NCBI GenBank assembly: GCA_014904985.1
Contig: MU129002.1
Coordinates: 102,713 to 166,712, forward strand
Source: Hydnum rufescens UP504
Taxonomy: Eukaryota > Basidiomycota > Agaricomycetes > Cantharellales > Hydnaceae
Length of the DNA: 64,000 nt
Direction of reading: 5' to 3'
The translations under genes and the position numbers were made by a program. Position 1 is the stretch's first letter; each line of letters begins with the position of its first letter. Below the pieces are notes generated by a model, which searched no databases, was not told the DNA's origin, and worked only from the letters and a program-made list of their open reading frames with translations. Positions 11,184 to 23,464 of this stretch are shown one piece after another.

Positions 11184-12625
11184 TATAGAAGAAGGGTTAG
11201 GAGCTCTGATGACTGTCAAATCAAACTCTGGTTCAGCCAGTGTGTAGATGGGAGACTGTATTTGTGTTGTTATTCAATGGGCAACCATCACTCTCTAACA
11301 AGATGTGTATGGTATTTAGCAAGGATAATATTGTGATATGGACAAGCTATAGTCAATGATATATCATGAGATGCTTGTGAAAGGCTTATACATATTGTGT
11401 TGGATTATTTACTGCTATTTGTGTGTACCTATTTGTGTCCTCCTGGTCAAAATGCAGATTTCAAGAGAGTTCTAGACCAGTATCTGCTTGATTCAGTGTG
11501 GTAACATGTTTCTTTCTTCTTCCTGACTTGACTTTGTTATTGCTTACTTTTCCTTGGATGTCCAGCAACTCTAACCTTAGGTCCTGCAACTATCCTTGGC
11601 TTAGTATTTTGTGTAGAGGGCTTCTAGTGACTTAGTCTTAACAATCTTGTATATGAATTAGCTCCAGATCACTTTTAGATCAGTACTTTCTTCAGATGCA
11701 AGCAGATTTGTAGATGGTAGTGTATTCCTAGTAGTGAGGAGATGGGGGGATACAGGAAAATATACCAGCTTTTATACCTTTCCAAGGTGGCTGTGTTTGG
11801 AGATAAATGACTCACTCATACGTGAGTCATATGTGAGAACAATAGGGTTGCAAGGAAGGTAAGTCACTCATAAACAGAACAATAGGGTTGTCAAGGAGGC
11901 TGTTATCTTGGTATCTGTGAAGCTCTGGGAGTCATTTCTGGCAATGGGAGATGAAATCAAAGGATATTTCTGAGTTCTTGGAGATTAATTTGTCTGTAGT
12001 CCAGTGGTTAAGATGTTTATATCACTGGTTAATAATGGAAACAATGTGCATGGGGTTGGATTTGATATGGATACTGCAGTTTATATCCATTATATGTGTT
12101 CTTGGTATCATTTGATGTGGATTTTTTGATAGCTTTCTGGATGCAGTGATTCTGTGCAGATCAGACATGAATTGATGGAGAAATTCATAAATTACTAGGA
12201 GGTGTTGATTTTCACAGTAATATTGATCTGTAGAGTGCAGTTTTGGTATGTTCTTGGCATGCTCAGTATCCTTCAATGTGGATTTTTAACAGCTTTCTAG
12301 ACATTCTGGTTCTGAGCAGATTGGATGCAAATTCATGGAGGAATTCATTAAATACTGGAAGATTTAGATTTTGATAGCAAAATCATTCTGGAGAGTGCAG
12401 TGTTGATCTGTTCTTGGCATGCTTGGTAGCATTGGAAACTGGTGAATTGTAGCTTTCCAAGCACTATATGGGTGAGCATTTCTGATCAAAACTGATGGAG
12501 TAATCAAATGAATTCTGTTTTCATGCATAGCCATAATTAATTTCATAATAGGTCACATGATCATTCCATAGGCTGGGATCAATAGAAATTTGCATTTTCT
12601 GATACTGGATGTTTTTATCTTCCCA
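11184..12625 (-). mobile_element. Element B LTR-like repeat, inverted copy
   Basis: Reads on the minus strand from a start equivalent to TGGGAAGATAAAAACATCC (12625) to the common end TTCTTCTATA (11184). It has a TATAAAA box on the minus strand at about 11770-11777 and TGACTCA/TGAGTCA sites near 11810-11830. It is shorter (about 1.44 kb) and almost CpG-free, with CA or TG wherever copy 2 still has CG, so it is an older or more mutated copy. Confidence 0.65.
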
Positions 12626-13204
12626 GATGGTGAACACTTTTAATTGCAGCCCCTTGCAATGTCTTTTTGTCTTCCCCTGGCTTATACAACTGAGCCTGAA
12701 TCACCTTTCCTTGTTTAGTACTACCATTTCCATCCTTCAAACCAAAGCAAGATCTCCTGCAAGTTTATACTTTGAATTTGGTGATAGAAGTCACTTATTG
12801 TTGGGTATGGATCTTTAATATCCATGTTTTCAATAGTTTTTTCTTTGTATAAGTCCTGGATTATTAAGTGAATACCCACTTTGGATAACATTGTTCAGGC
12901 AGAGGTCACGAGAATCTGTGGAGAAGGTTTGATGAGGCACAGATATGTTCTCTGGAATGCAGAGAAGAAGGACAAATTCAATTTTGAGGTTGTGACATAA
13001 TGAGGGTTGATTGTATAATGGTTCCCCAAACTCATACATGGTCCAGCCAACTCTTTTGGCCTTTATAATGCCATTGAATGTGACTGGGGGGTTTGGGAAA
13101 TAATGGATAATTGTATGAGATTCAAGGTGGGTGAATGGTTCAGGATAGGGATAGTTGAACTGCCAGTAAATGATCATGTGAAGTTGCAATGGCATGGTGA
13201 ACAC
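12626..13204 (-). pseudogene. Unknown element gene fragment upstream of inverted B copy
   Basis: The minus strand has a 124-codon open frame at 12830-13204 (first ATG four codons in) containing PPVTFNGII, WTMYEFGEPLYNQPS and YSLNNPGL segments that look like real protein. Past its stop the text still reads as protein (IQAQLYKPGEDKKTLQGA, about 12690) up to the start of B at 12625. This is the place of a 3-prime internal gene of a B-type retroelement. I cannot name the family. Confidence 0.35.
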
Positions 13205-13319
13205 TTTTGATTTGTGCCTTGGGAATAGTGGTTTGATTTGTTTTTATGTCATTTTTGCATCTGTAGGTCTGCAATCATGTGTCAATTTTTGATTTTGCGT
13301 AGGCTTCCCATGAGTTCAG

Positions 13320-14917
13320 TGTGGAAGATAAAAACATCCAGTATCAGAAAATGCAAAATCACACCACTTCCAGCCTTTGGACAATCACATGACCAATTAC
13401 AAAATTAATTATGGCTATGTGTGGAAACTGAATTTGTTCTGTAACTCCATCAGTTTTGATCAGAAACATACACCCATGTGACACTTGGAAACTACAATTC
13501 ATGCCTTTCAAATGGTACCAAACACAAGTTGAATGGACCAAAACTGCACTCTCCAGGCCAATTTTACTACCAAAATCCAGAATTTCCAGTAAAAAATGAA
13601 TTTCTTCATCAGTTCGCATCCAATCCTCTCTAAACCACCACACCTAGAAAGACATTAAAATTCTACATCAAATGGTACTGAGCATGTGGAGACCAGATCA
13701 AAAATGCACTCTACAGAATGATATTACTATCAGAATCAGCACCTGTCAGTAAAAAATGAATTCCTCTGTCAGTTTGCATCCAATCTGCTCAGAACTGCTA
13801 CACCCAGAAAGCTATTAAAAGTCTGCATCAAATGGTACTGAGCCCATTATGGATACAAACTGCTCTCTCTGCATTGAATCCCACCCCATGCACTTGTTCC
13901 TATTATTAACCAGTAACAAAAACACCTTAACCACTGGACTAGGCTCAGATTAATCTCCAAAACCCAGAGATGTCCCTTAATTTCACTTCCCATGAGCTCC
14001 AAGACACATCACAAGACCAGTGACATCATGCTCCAACTACTCCACAAGCTCAGCGAATGAGTGACATCATTCCCTTTATGAATCCTTTTGTTCTCTTTAT
14101 GAATGACATAACTATGATATCACTATGACATCACACTCTATGGATGACTCAGCTATGACTGCATTATGACATCATTTTGTTATTTCTCTTTTGTTCTACT
14201 CCACTATGATCTCATAGCTTTATTACTCTTATGTTCTTGCTCCATGCACAGCCACCTTCAGAAAGGTATATAAGCTAGCAGATTTTCTTGTACCCCCCCC
14301 ATCTCCTCACTTTGGAAATCAACCACTGTCTACTACTGTCAACCATTCTGCTTATAATCTAAAGAACAGTCTATCTAAAGCCATCTGGAGCTAAGTTATC
14401 TTCAGGGTTGTTGAGACCAAGCTACAGGAAGCCATCTATGTGAAATACTAAAGCCAAGGATAGTTGCAGAACCTAAGGTTAGAGTTGCTGGACATCCAAG
14501 GAAAAAGTAAACATAATGAAATACAAGTCAGGAAAGAAGATAGAAGCATACTAACAAAACTAACCAAGCACTGACCTTCTATAACCCACAGATATCCACA
14601 TTTTGACCAGGAGGATGTAAACAAGGACACACAAATATCAGTAAACAAATGAACACAACACAAGCATGTATAAGCCTTTCTACAAGCATCCTCCACATAT
14701 AAGCCTTCCTATAAGCATCTACAATATATCATTGACTATAGCTAGTCCATATCACATTCCATTCTCCAATAAACACATACACATCTTGCAGAGAGTGATC
14801 AACCATTGAAGTGAACCAACCCATTTGAATAAAACAGAAACACAGTCTCCCATCTACACACTGGCTGAACCAGATTTTGATTTGACAGTCATTGGAGCTC
14901 CCAACCCTTCTTCTATA
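13320..14917 (+). mobile_element. Element B LTR-like repeat, copy 3
   Basis: Starts TGTGGAAGA at 13320 and ends TTCTATA at 14917, collinear with copy 2. Its promoter block differs: besides TGACTCA at 14145 it has several TGACATCA-like CRE-type sites (about 14020-14165), then TATATAAG at 14267-14274. CpG is nearly gone. The divergence of the upstream site cluster suggests subfamilies with different regulators. Confidence 0.65.
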
Positions 14918-15869
14918 TTGGATCCCTTCATTGATCAGCAGGGTTGCTTGTTTTCATATTTTTCTATTGCCTCCTTTTTATGTCAATGTCATCAGAATGC
15001 TGGGGGAGGTGGAGTTTTATTCCATAAACAATTATACAATGGTAGGAATTGTGTGGGTGAAATACAGGTAAGGGCACTCTTCATCCTCCATGTCTCCAGT
15101 TACTACAATAATTTGGGTGATTCAAATGAGGAGGTGGCCATCTGAACTGAAATCTCAGATTCAGACTTGATTCAGGTGGGCAAAATAGAAATGTTTGTTG
15201 TTGTTTTTGGTGTCAGGATAAAATATGCCAAATTCCCCTACTCATAGTGATAGAAAGGGTGATTTGTGGGTAGTTGCAAATACCTTTAAGCCAATTTCAG
15301 TCTCCAGCATTGTTGCAAAGTCTTGACATGAAAGAGATTTTCATCAGCAGTCAAATTTTAATTATTGCTTGAGCTTTTGATTTCGCCTAGGTTCCTGTAT
15401 GGTTAATGAGCATTCTTAATGATTGTGGTTTTCATATACTGATTGAGCTCATAGCTTTCAAGGTTGAAGTAGAGTGGTTTTTTGGACTATGGATGGAGGT
15501 GTTTGATCTGTGTTTTTAATGACTTTTATATCCAGTTGTTTGACTTCTGGCACATGATCAAATTTGCAATTTCACATCCCCCCCTTTTCCTTTTATGGTG
15601 TTTTCATTTATCTGAGTGTTTTTCATAAAATTTTCATTCAAATTTTTATATAGAGGGGGTTTGACAATGATGAGGGTTTATTTGGGCAGATGGTGGGTGA
15701 ATGTAGGAAGGTAGATCACTTCTCTATCAACATTTCCATACACAATCAACCTTATCTGCACCCTTACATGGAAATCAGGGCCATCAGAGTGGTCTCAAGT
15801 TACACAGTATGACTCAATATGAGCAATTGTATATGTTTGGATTGTAGTTGGCCCTAGCCCCCATCCATC
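14918..15869. other. No recognisable gene
   Basis: AT-rich, T-run-rich text between B copy 3 and the second KDZ gene. An ORF (to 15145) starts inside B and is probably chance. A possible splice donor (AGGTAAG at about 15067) is the only gene-like sign. I see nothing else. Confidence 0.5.
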
Positions 15870-18720
15870 TTGAGCCAAACAAGCTCTCCTGTCACACATG
15901 ATGGAAGCATGCACAGGCTCACCAGTGGGGTAACAATGCCCTCCCATCTCTCATTTGTCCATTTATGAGTCTCCAAAGAGAGCAGAGTGCTGGGGCCTGG
16001 GTTGATTTGATGACTGATGACTGTCTGTGTCCATATGGAGTATCTGGAGGATATTGAGTTGGTTATTTGCTCTCATCACCCTGTGGGAATCCAGCTTGTT
16101 CATTGGGGATTCTTCCCTTGCTCTCCATTGGCTCCAACTTTAGCTGTGAGCTTGGATATGCTTGAGTGTGTGTCAGATCTGTTTGTAAATATGGCACCTA
16201 ATGAACAAGTGTGGGCAGCAGGCCTTATGAAATATGTCAAGGTTCACAGCCATGAATTTGCCACTGGGGATTCCCTTCATCAATGATTTCCCAATGCTCT
16301 TGCTCATTACCAAGTTCTTGTTCAACTGGTGAAGGCAGAAATGACCAAAATTACCAACTTCTTCTGTGAATCATTGAACTCCACTGTTCACATGGTCCCA
16401 GGATGTTCCTCCCCTCTTGTGCCTCTGCTTGACAAACAAAACCCCAATGCTGGCTCAAGTATATGCAAATGCCCATCATTCCACTGGACCTACCAAAGTT
16501 GATGATGCCTCAGAGTGTCCAAGCCCATATTTGCAATCTTGCTGTGCCCTTTGTTTTGGAAGGAGCCATGCAACCAATCTCCAACCCAGTGTCATCATCT
16601 GCATAGGTGCAAATTTTCAACTCAAATGCAATCATGACAAGGACTGAAAGAAAGGTTTGAGGGTCAGATGGGCAGCAGGGATGCAGAGATTTACTCTCCA
16701 AGGATGGTGGAGCTCCTGCAGGCAGAGGTTGATACAATGGCTGCTAGGATCAATGAGATCTGACCAACAAGGAGGGCCACAGCTGGAGCAGGCAGGAAGT
16801 GAAAGGCCAATGAGCTGGTAGAGGATGACAGAGGTGAACCAGGTGATGATGATGCTGTTGAACTGGGAATGAATGTACCAAATTCTGTTCTTGATATGTG
16901 TGGTGACTCATTCATTGCAGTGGACAGTGATCACATTAAGGCCCCTACTTAATGTTTTGATGACACTGGGCTGATGGCTATGCTTTTTTGGCATGATATT
17001 CCAATCTATGTTGCCAATATGCATACTGCAGGTGAGAAACAGTTCTATGCCTTTGCCCTCATCTTTGCCCTTGTCAGGGATCTACCTAGCAATTGGACAG
17101 TTGGGCTGCTGTATGACATACCTGTCAAATCCATTGTAGTTTCCTCAAGTGGAACATCATGCCTGAATGACAGGATGCATTGAGTTTGGTGTATCCATTT
17201 TCCATGCATATGGCCACCAATGGACTTGCCAGCTTTGGTACCACCCCAGGAAGTCAGAAAAATGGGGGCTGTCTGACAGTGAAGGTTGTGAGAGATTCTG
17301 GAGTGAGCTCAGGTGACTTATTCCCAGTCTGTGGGTCACTGGGGCATGTACACTCACTTGCTAAGCCAGCATTAACACGATATACTGATGATTGGTATTC
17401 TTAGTATCACTGATGCCTGTTCATAATTGATCTCCAAGTGGAGCATATAGATGAGCTCAAACAGGAGGCTGCAGGGAAGTGGCTTCATGATTGTGTGTTG
17501 CACACCATGGGACATGAGGCCACGGCTGAGGAAAAACTTGGTGAAGACTCAATTGACTATCTCTTGGGCCAGTTCAAGGAGCAGTGCACTTTTCAAAGGG
17601 ATTTCATGCAATAGAACACATTCTGTCTATGTCCCAATCTGCAGACTCACCCAGGGTACATCTAAAGGAGCTTACTGATGAGCTTGAAAGCCTTGTGATA
17701 GATACTGGAATAGTTGCATTGGAGGATGAGCTGCAGTTGAAGATTACTGAGATAAGGGCTAGTGTGCAGCACCTTGAGAGTAATATTGCAAAAAAGACAG
17801 AAGAGCTTCATCTTTCTGATCAAAATTCCCACAAGGAGTTGGAGCAGTTAAACACCAACAAGTGGATAAACCTCCAGCTGAATATCAGGGTTGTGAGGGA
17901 CCAGATCCTGATGAAGCTTAGAGCATGTAAATTTGAGCATGTGGGGCTAGAGTGTGCAGACACAAGTCACCAGCTGGACCACAAGACTAAGGCATATGTG
18001 GAAAAGGCAATGAAAGGTTGTGTCTCTAGGATTCAAGCAACACTTAAACACTATGAAGATATCTGAAAGCAGATGATGAAGCTGAGAGGGAAAGGGAATG
18101 TTGCAAGGGATGCATATATCCCTCCAGAAATTTCATCATCAGTGTACAAGCTTGATGTAGATGAAGATATTTGGCAAGTGCCCCATCATGAGGATATGGC
18201 AAATTTTCCACATGGGAAGGTACTTGCATGGCTTGCAGACAAGGAAGTTCATAGTGGCATCCAGCATACTCAGGAGCTGGTGAACTGCCATGAGGAGCTT
18301 AGATGCTGTAAGGCAGAACTCTCCAACCTAAGGTCTTGGTTTTCAATGCAATGTACTGCTACCCAGTGCACTGTTGATCTCTGCCATGGTGTGTGGTCCT
18401 TCTGACTTGACTAATTATTGTAAACTAACAGCTGCTGGGATTTTAACAGATGAAGATGTTAAGTTTTTTGCCTTGATAGAGCTACACTGGTTGCATGACC
18501 TTGTTGATACCTGGCAACATTATACTACTGGGCTTGCTGGTAGTGATGGGCAGCTGGATTGGGGAGCATTCCAGACAGGCCACCTCCTTTAAGGAGGGCA
18601 TGGGTCTGCTGGCAAGGGAGAATACAAGCAGAGAAGGATTTATCCCCTGGGGAAGGGGAAGAGGGGGATCTCGCCAGCAAGTTCTGATGATGATGATGAA
18701 AATTGTGAGTTAGAGGAGTA
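15870..18720 (+). pseudogene. KDZ-family transposase, CxC1 type, decayed
   Basis: Conceptual translation across frames follows CxC1-type KDZ proteins. The N-terminal block ICSHHPVGIQLVHWGFFPCS then LAPTLAVSLDML is at about 16055-16170. LQSCCALCFGR and VIICIGANF follow near 16530-16610. VPNSVLDMCGDSF leads to FDDTGLMAMLFWHD (about 16955) and AGEKQFYAFAL with LYDIPVK (about 17110). GLSDSEGCERFWSEL (about 17265) lies just before a GTGAC donor. A long helical part (17584-18066) and the block YKLDVDEDIWQ (about 18145) follow. The aspartate of LYD and the glutamate of SEG, likely catalytic acids, remain. Many frame breaks and stops make it inactive. It differs from the KDZ gene at 2180 in subclass, so the two are not copies of each other. 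Confidence 0.8.
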
Positions 18721-18779
18721 ACCTGAGCTAGAAGATCTCACATTCTTAACCTCTCTTGATCTTGTTCTTGGACATGAGG

Positions 18780-19085
18780 ATTAACCCCTTCACACTTGAC
18801 ATAATGTACCATTCACATTAGACACTAAAAATGAAGGTTTTGGCCAGTATACTGCAATATACTATGTTCAGAAAACAAGTTTTGAAAGGTCATGTAGTGG
18901 GGCCCCATTTGGGCCCCAAGTGATGTGGAAAATATGAAAGAGCATCAAGGGCTTATTTTGGGGCCACAATGGTGCCCCATTTACACTCATTTTCTGGTAT
19001 TGAATACCAATTGGCACCCCCATGGCACCCCATTGTTGCTAGACCTAGGTATCAAATATTGCCTGATATATGATACCTATCATAG
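18780..19085. repeat. GGGGCCCC/TGGCACC palindrome-rich spacer
   Basis: Contains GGGGCCCCATTTGGGCCCC (about 18899) and paired GGTATTGAATACC and TGGTGCCCC/GGCACCCC motifs, so it can fold. A similar GGGGCCC-rich block lies at 63380-63500. No ORF. It ends where LTR C starts. Confidence 0.4.
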
Positions 19086-19450
19086 TGTTAAGGGTTGTTT
19101 GTGGCTCAGGGAGGTGATTATGTAATCAGGCTGAGGATGAACAGGAGTCCCTTAATATGATTGATGAGGAGGCTTGTGAAGCAAGGATTATGTAATGTTG
19201 CAGAAGATGAGAATGTGGAGAAATGAAGTAGAGGAACTGAATTCTCAGGGAGACTTGAGAGAGGAGGATTGGTGAGAAGAGACAATCACAGAGACATATA
19301 TTCTCAATCTTCTAAGGAGCTAGAGTATGAGCAGTAGCTACTTATATACTAAGATCAAGGGAGGATTGGTAAGGGGATTATTAAGGAAGGTGGCTGGATG
19401 TGTGGTGCTTATGTGGCAAGGCCATGAGGTCACAAGTACAACTCATAACA
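19086..19450 (+). mobile_element. Solo LTR, family C, copy a
   Basis: 365 bp, TGTTAAGGGTTG...ACTCATAACA, with TGTTA/TAACA terminal inverted repeats. Collinear with 40608-41002 and 52837-53203 (shared GGAGGATTGGTGAGAAGAGA, CTACTTATATACTAAGATCA). No internal region on either side, so it is a solo LTR. No clear target duplication here. Confidence 0.7.
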
Positions 19451-19626
19451 CAGGTAGGAGATATGGTTGACAAGCCTGTTTTGCTTATATAATAGATTAG
19501 GTAATATAGCTATGTATGGAAGCTTAGGTAAGACTTTCCAAATATGGAAAATAATTAGCTAATTAATATTATGTAATATATGTAATATTTAAAATGAAAT
19601 GATTATGTAATATTAGCATATATGGT

Positions 19627-20300
19627 AGCTATGGTTGCTGAAGTCAGGTTACAAACCCTGGAAACCTAAGTTTGAACCTGAACCTGACCTGTGGTCAGGT
19701 TCAGGTTTTGCCCTCATGGGTGATTTCAGGTTTTGGGCCCCCATGTTTTCGGGGTCAGGTCAGGTTCAGGTTTAACCCAGGTTCAAACCTGAAATCATGA
19801 GCCCCTTCAGACATGAGAAATATCTGAGCTGAACACTGATTTTAACCATAATCCAGAATGAGTCATCAATTCTGGCAAGTTCCAGAGCTATGTAAGCAGG
19901 TTCCTTAGTGGAGAACTTTGAACTGAAGTTAAACATAAAACCTCATGCATAGACTATGTATAGTCAATATAAACTTTGCATGAGGTTTTAGGTTTAACTT
20001 CAGTTCAAAATAACCTATTTCTCCACCAAGGAACCTGCTTACATAACTCTGGAACTTGCCAGAATTGATGACTCATTGGATTATGGTTAAAATCAGTGTT
20101 CAGCTCAGATATTTCTCATGTCTGAAGGGGCTCATGATTTCAGGTTTGAACCTGGGTTAAACCTGAACCTAACCTAAGATAGGTTTTCTTCAGGTTAGGT
20201 TCAGGTTTTGCCAATTGAGGAGATTCAGGTTTTGGTTAAGTTCAGGTTTTGCCCAAATGGGGCAAAACCTGACCTGAACCTGACTTTGGCAACCATATGA
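19627..20300. mobile_element. Fold-back element with long inverted arms
   Basis: Two arms of about 195 bp (about 19755-19949 and 19977-20172) are inverted copies around a loop of about 27 bp; the inner ends read CCTCATGCA and TGCATGAGG. Outside them, runs of CAGGTTCAGGTTT face AAACCTGAACCT. The outermost ends are TATGGTTGCTGAAGTCAGG and CCTGACTTTGGCAACCATA, also inverted. No coding capacity. It looks like a non-autonomous fold-back or MITE-type element of about 670 bp. Confidence 0.75.
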
Positions 20301-20310
20301 ACACTTGACT

Positions 20311-20691
20311 TGTTAAGGGTTGTATGTAGTCGCAGGAGGAATTATGTAATCAGGCAAATATGGTGCAAGCCCCTTAATATAATTGATGAGTGGAGTTGTG
20401 GCATGAGGGTTACATAATGTCATGGAAGACAAGTACATGGGGGGTGGAAGGACTCAATCCTCAAGGTGCCTTGATACAAGATGAGAAGGATTGGGAGGAG
20501 AGAAGAATCAATTAAGTAACAGCTATTCTCAATCTTTCTAAGGAGCAAGAGTACAAATGTATCTACTTATATCAAAGATCAAGAGGGGATTACTAAAGGG
20601 AGGTGAGGATGTGGTATGATGTATGGTATGATATGTGGGGTGTACATGGTGGTGAGGTCATGTGATGAGGTTACAAGTATGACTTGTGACA
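20311..20691 (+). mobile_element. LTR family C, diverged copy b
   Basis: Starts TGTTAAGGGTTG and ends GACTTGTGACA in the position of ACTCATAACA in other copies. Shares the order of blocks (TAATCAGGC, CCTTAATAT, CTATTCTCAATC, CTACTTATAT, GAGGTCATGTGATG) but is clearly more divergent, so it is a separate subfamily. It lies about 10 bp beyond the fold-back element. Confidence 0.6.
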
Positions 20692-20885
20692 CAACCCCAA
20701 GTGGGCAATGTCAATGGATGCTGATAAATTAAAGGAGACTTGTATTGAGAAGAAACATTATAGAGTGGGTATATACAGAAGGGGAATAAAGCTGGTATGG
20801 ATACAGAGGGTAGGAAGGAAATGGATATGGACATGGGATATTGATGAGAGATGGATAAACAAGAGGAAAGAATGTGACAGGGTAT

Positions 20886-20961
20886 GAACAAGGTATAAGG
20901 ATGTGAACAAGGTGTAAGGATACAAACAAGGTATAAGGATATGGACAAGGTAAAAGGATGT
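20886..20961. repeat. 19-bp tandem repeat, four units
   Basis: Four diverged units of GAACAAGGTATAAGGATGT (AAGGTATAAGGAT core). Surrounded by purine-rich, ORF-poor text from 20692 to 21180 in which I see nothing else. Confidence 0.7.
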
Positions 20962-21184
20962 GGAATACATGAGCTGTGAAACTGGCCTCAAAGGCAAATC
21001 CATTTGGAAGAATGAATGAACTCATCAGCATTGTCATCATTGTCATCATCATCTACAGGTAGGGCAGCATGGGCCTTGGAATGCTGGTTATTTTTGGGGA
21101 TCTTGGTCATTGAGCAAAGGGGAGCAGATGAGAATGCAATGTTTTGGACATTAAGACCTTGGGATGCAGCCAACATGACTGCAT

Positions 21185-21415
21185 TACCATTGTAGAAGAG
21201 ACCTAATGGACTTTATGTGTTTGATCAGTTGAAATGTTATAAGATGTTTGTTTAGACTGTTTTAGATGAGGACAGATCAGTTTTGATGGGTTATGCATTG
21301 CTCAACTCTTATTTCATATTAGTTTTGTTGTTGGTTTGACTGCAGACCTTGAACACAACACTCCAAGACAGATGTTCAGCACAAGATTTGAACACAGGAC
21401 CTTCAGATACTCCAA
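21185..21415. repeat. Repeat D, copy 1
   Basis: Runs closely parallel to 59000-59232: GTAGAAGAG.CCTAATGG, TTTGATCAGTT, ATGAGGACAGATCAGTTTTG, TTTTGTTGTTGGTTTGAC, and CAAGATTTGAACACAGGACC in the same order. Non-coding; family not recognised. From 21416 to about 21960 there is ORF-poor T/C-rich text with repeated CTTGCTCATT/TAATCATCTT motifs and no gene I can support. Confidence 0.65.
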
Positions 21416-21999
21416 AATGCAGATTGCAAGACACCAAGATTTGAACACCAGACTTCAAGACACAACAGCAAGGCTCAAGATTTGAACACATGACCTCAAG
21501 AATGGATGTCTAGCAACTCCTACTCTGAGGGTTCTACAACTATCCACTATACTTCACACAACTAAGCAAGACTGACACACTCTAATTCTCTTATTCTCTT
21601 TTATCCCTTTTATACTCTTCTCCTTGTTTGAGGTACTATTATTCTCTCTACTAATGGGTACTTGGACACTAGGGTACTGTGATCCTCAGGGGGCACCTTT
21701 CTTGGATTCTCCTCTACACTAAATCCCCCCTCTCTTTATACCTTTCTGAACCCCCTGCATGACTCATCTGATTACTAATCTCCTTACTAACTGTCTTTAT
21801 CATCCCTTAGTCATGCTCACTAATCATCTTAGTCATCCATTCTAATATCTTGCTCATTGCCCTTCTTAATAACCTCTTACTAAGTCACCTGCCCTTAAGT
21901 CATGCGCCAAAATGCAGACTCCTTTTCTTAGTGCAAGTGGTCATTCCTCTTTTCTAGAGTTCAATGCTGGCAAGACACAGATTTCTTGAGGGGCTTGAA

Positions 22000-23320
22000 T
22001 CAAGGGGTTTTTGAGGCTTGAACATTTTCTCTTCTACACCATGTCCAAGGAGCAGTGCCACAGCATCATAGGGGCCATAGCATGTATCTGCCATAAGCAC
22101 AGAACAAAAGGCACATTGCAGGGCCAGAGTGTCTTTCTGTGACCTCATTCCCCAATGAGTACCTGGTAGTCCTCCCAACAGGGACTGAAGCCCAGTCCCC
22201 CATGCCAATCCCATGAAGACCAGCATACCAGGGACACACCTTTGGAACCATTCTTCTTTGTCCAATCAAGCCCAAGACCTTGATTCTTGGCAAAGTGGGC
22301 ACAGATAGGGCTGTCCTTCTCTGAGAGTGCAACAATGAGGATGGTCCACATGATGAGGACACCTTGGTCATGATAACCTTTAGAATTTGCCTTTTGGATA
22401 ATGGCAATATCCTTGGAACCTGGACAGATCTGCCTATCCCATGGGTCAAACAATGACAGGTGGGTCTGGAGGAATGGCATGGCAGGGTGCACATTTCAAT
22501 AGAATGATGCAAATGATGAGAGCAAACCAATGGACATTGTTGTTTAAGTTGAAATTAGAGTTGACCCATTCATATGTTGCTAAGACATACCCAGAGGAGC
22601 ATGAAGGGATATGCCATTCCTTGTGAAGAGTCAAGCAGGTGAGGAGGGGGGAAAGATCCTGAAAGACAGTGTCTTTTGCATCCCAAGGAGCATCAACATG
22701 GTTGCATTCAGCAGCATCCTGTCCATGCTGGGAGGCAACAATGAAGTGCTAATCTAAGGTGAGTGTGTGGGAAGGAACCACATGTTTGGAATTGAGGAAT
22801 CCCAGACAGGCTGCCTAATGGGAGCACCACACCCAGCTGAGATAGGAGTGGCTGGAATATGGCAAATACAAAACTTGAGAATAGCCTTTGCAAGGATACA
22901 GACAGGACAGGCCTTTTCATCCTTGGATGGGCTCAGAGAGAGAAGGGCCAGGCACTCAAAGGCAATCATAAAGACAGGATGGGCAGTACCCTTAGGATCA
23001 AAGGGTGCAATGATCCATCTATGCTCATGACCAGGGCCAGCAAGATCATCAAGTTAAATGGCCAATTCAGTCACAGTAATATCTTTACCCTTGGGACTGG
23101 GGAGGGAGAGGAGCAAGGAAGTGTGATCAAGAGGGGGGAGATGGATGAGAGCAGCATGAGTACTGACACCAGAGTCAAGAGGGGAGGGTTGTGAGACCCA
23201 AGCACCAAGATCCTTATCCCTGACAGTGAGTTTGTGGATGAGAGCCTGAATCTCAGGGTCCTCAGCAATGCTGACTCTGATGAGGTTGATGACATCATTG
23301 ATGAAGGCATTTAAGGTCAT
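22000..23320 (-). pseudogene. Unknown large gene, 3-prime part, decayed
   Basis: On the minus strand protein-like text runs through several frames: DPEIQALIHKLTVRDKDLGA and HLPPLDH (23100-23260), GHEHRWIIAPFDPKG (about 23000), KACPVCILAKAILKFC (about 22900, a Cys-rich patch), then HPAMPFLQTHLSLFDPWDRQ and SKDIAIIQKANSKG (about 22380-22490) and CAHFAKNQGLGLDWTK (about 22270). No frame is open throughout, and TGA/TAG stops break it. I do not recognise the family. It is probably the continuation of the coding text at 23940-26210, with the hairpin array at 23465-23935 between them. Likely an element-borne or relic gene. Confidence 0.4.
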
Positions 23321-23464
23321 TTTTCAAATAATGGTGGCCTTGCAATCAATGGGAAATATGATGTCTTTGAAGGTGTCATCACCAGGAACACCTGTGGCAT
23401 GGATCATCAAGAAAATGGGAATGTACATCTATGGGAAGTTAAGCATGAGATAGAGGACCAACAA

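Noticed and set aside
7687..12625. A single LTR retrotransposon bounded by B copies at 7687 and 11184
   Set aside because: The two B copies are in opposite orientation and differ in decay, so they cannot be the two LTRs of one insertion.
20658..21052. Minus-strand ORFs with Tyr/Pro/His-rich repeats
   Set aside because: Translation of the 19-bp tandem repeat and adjoining purine-rich text; no stable protein pattern.
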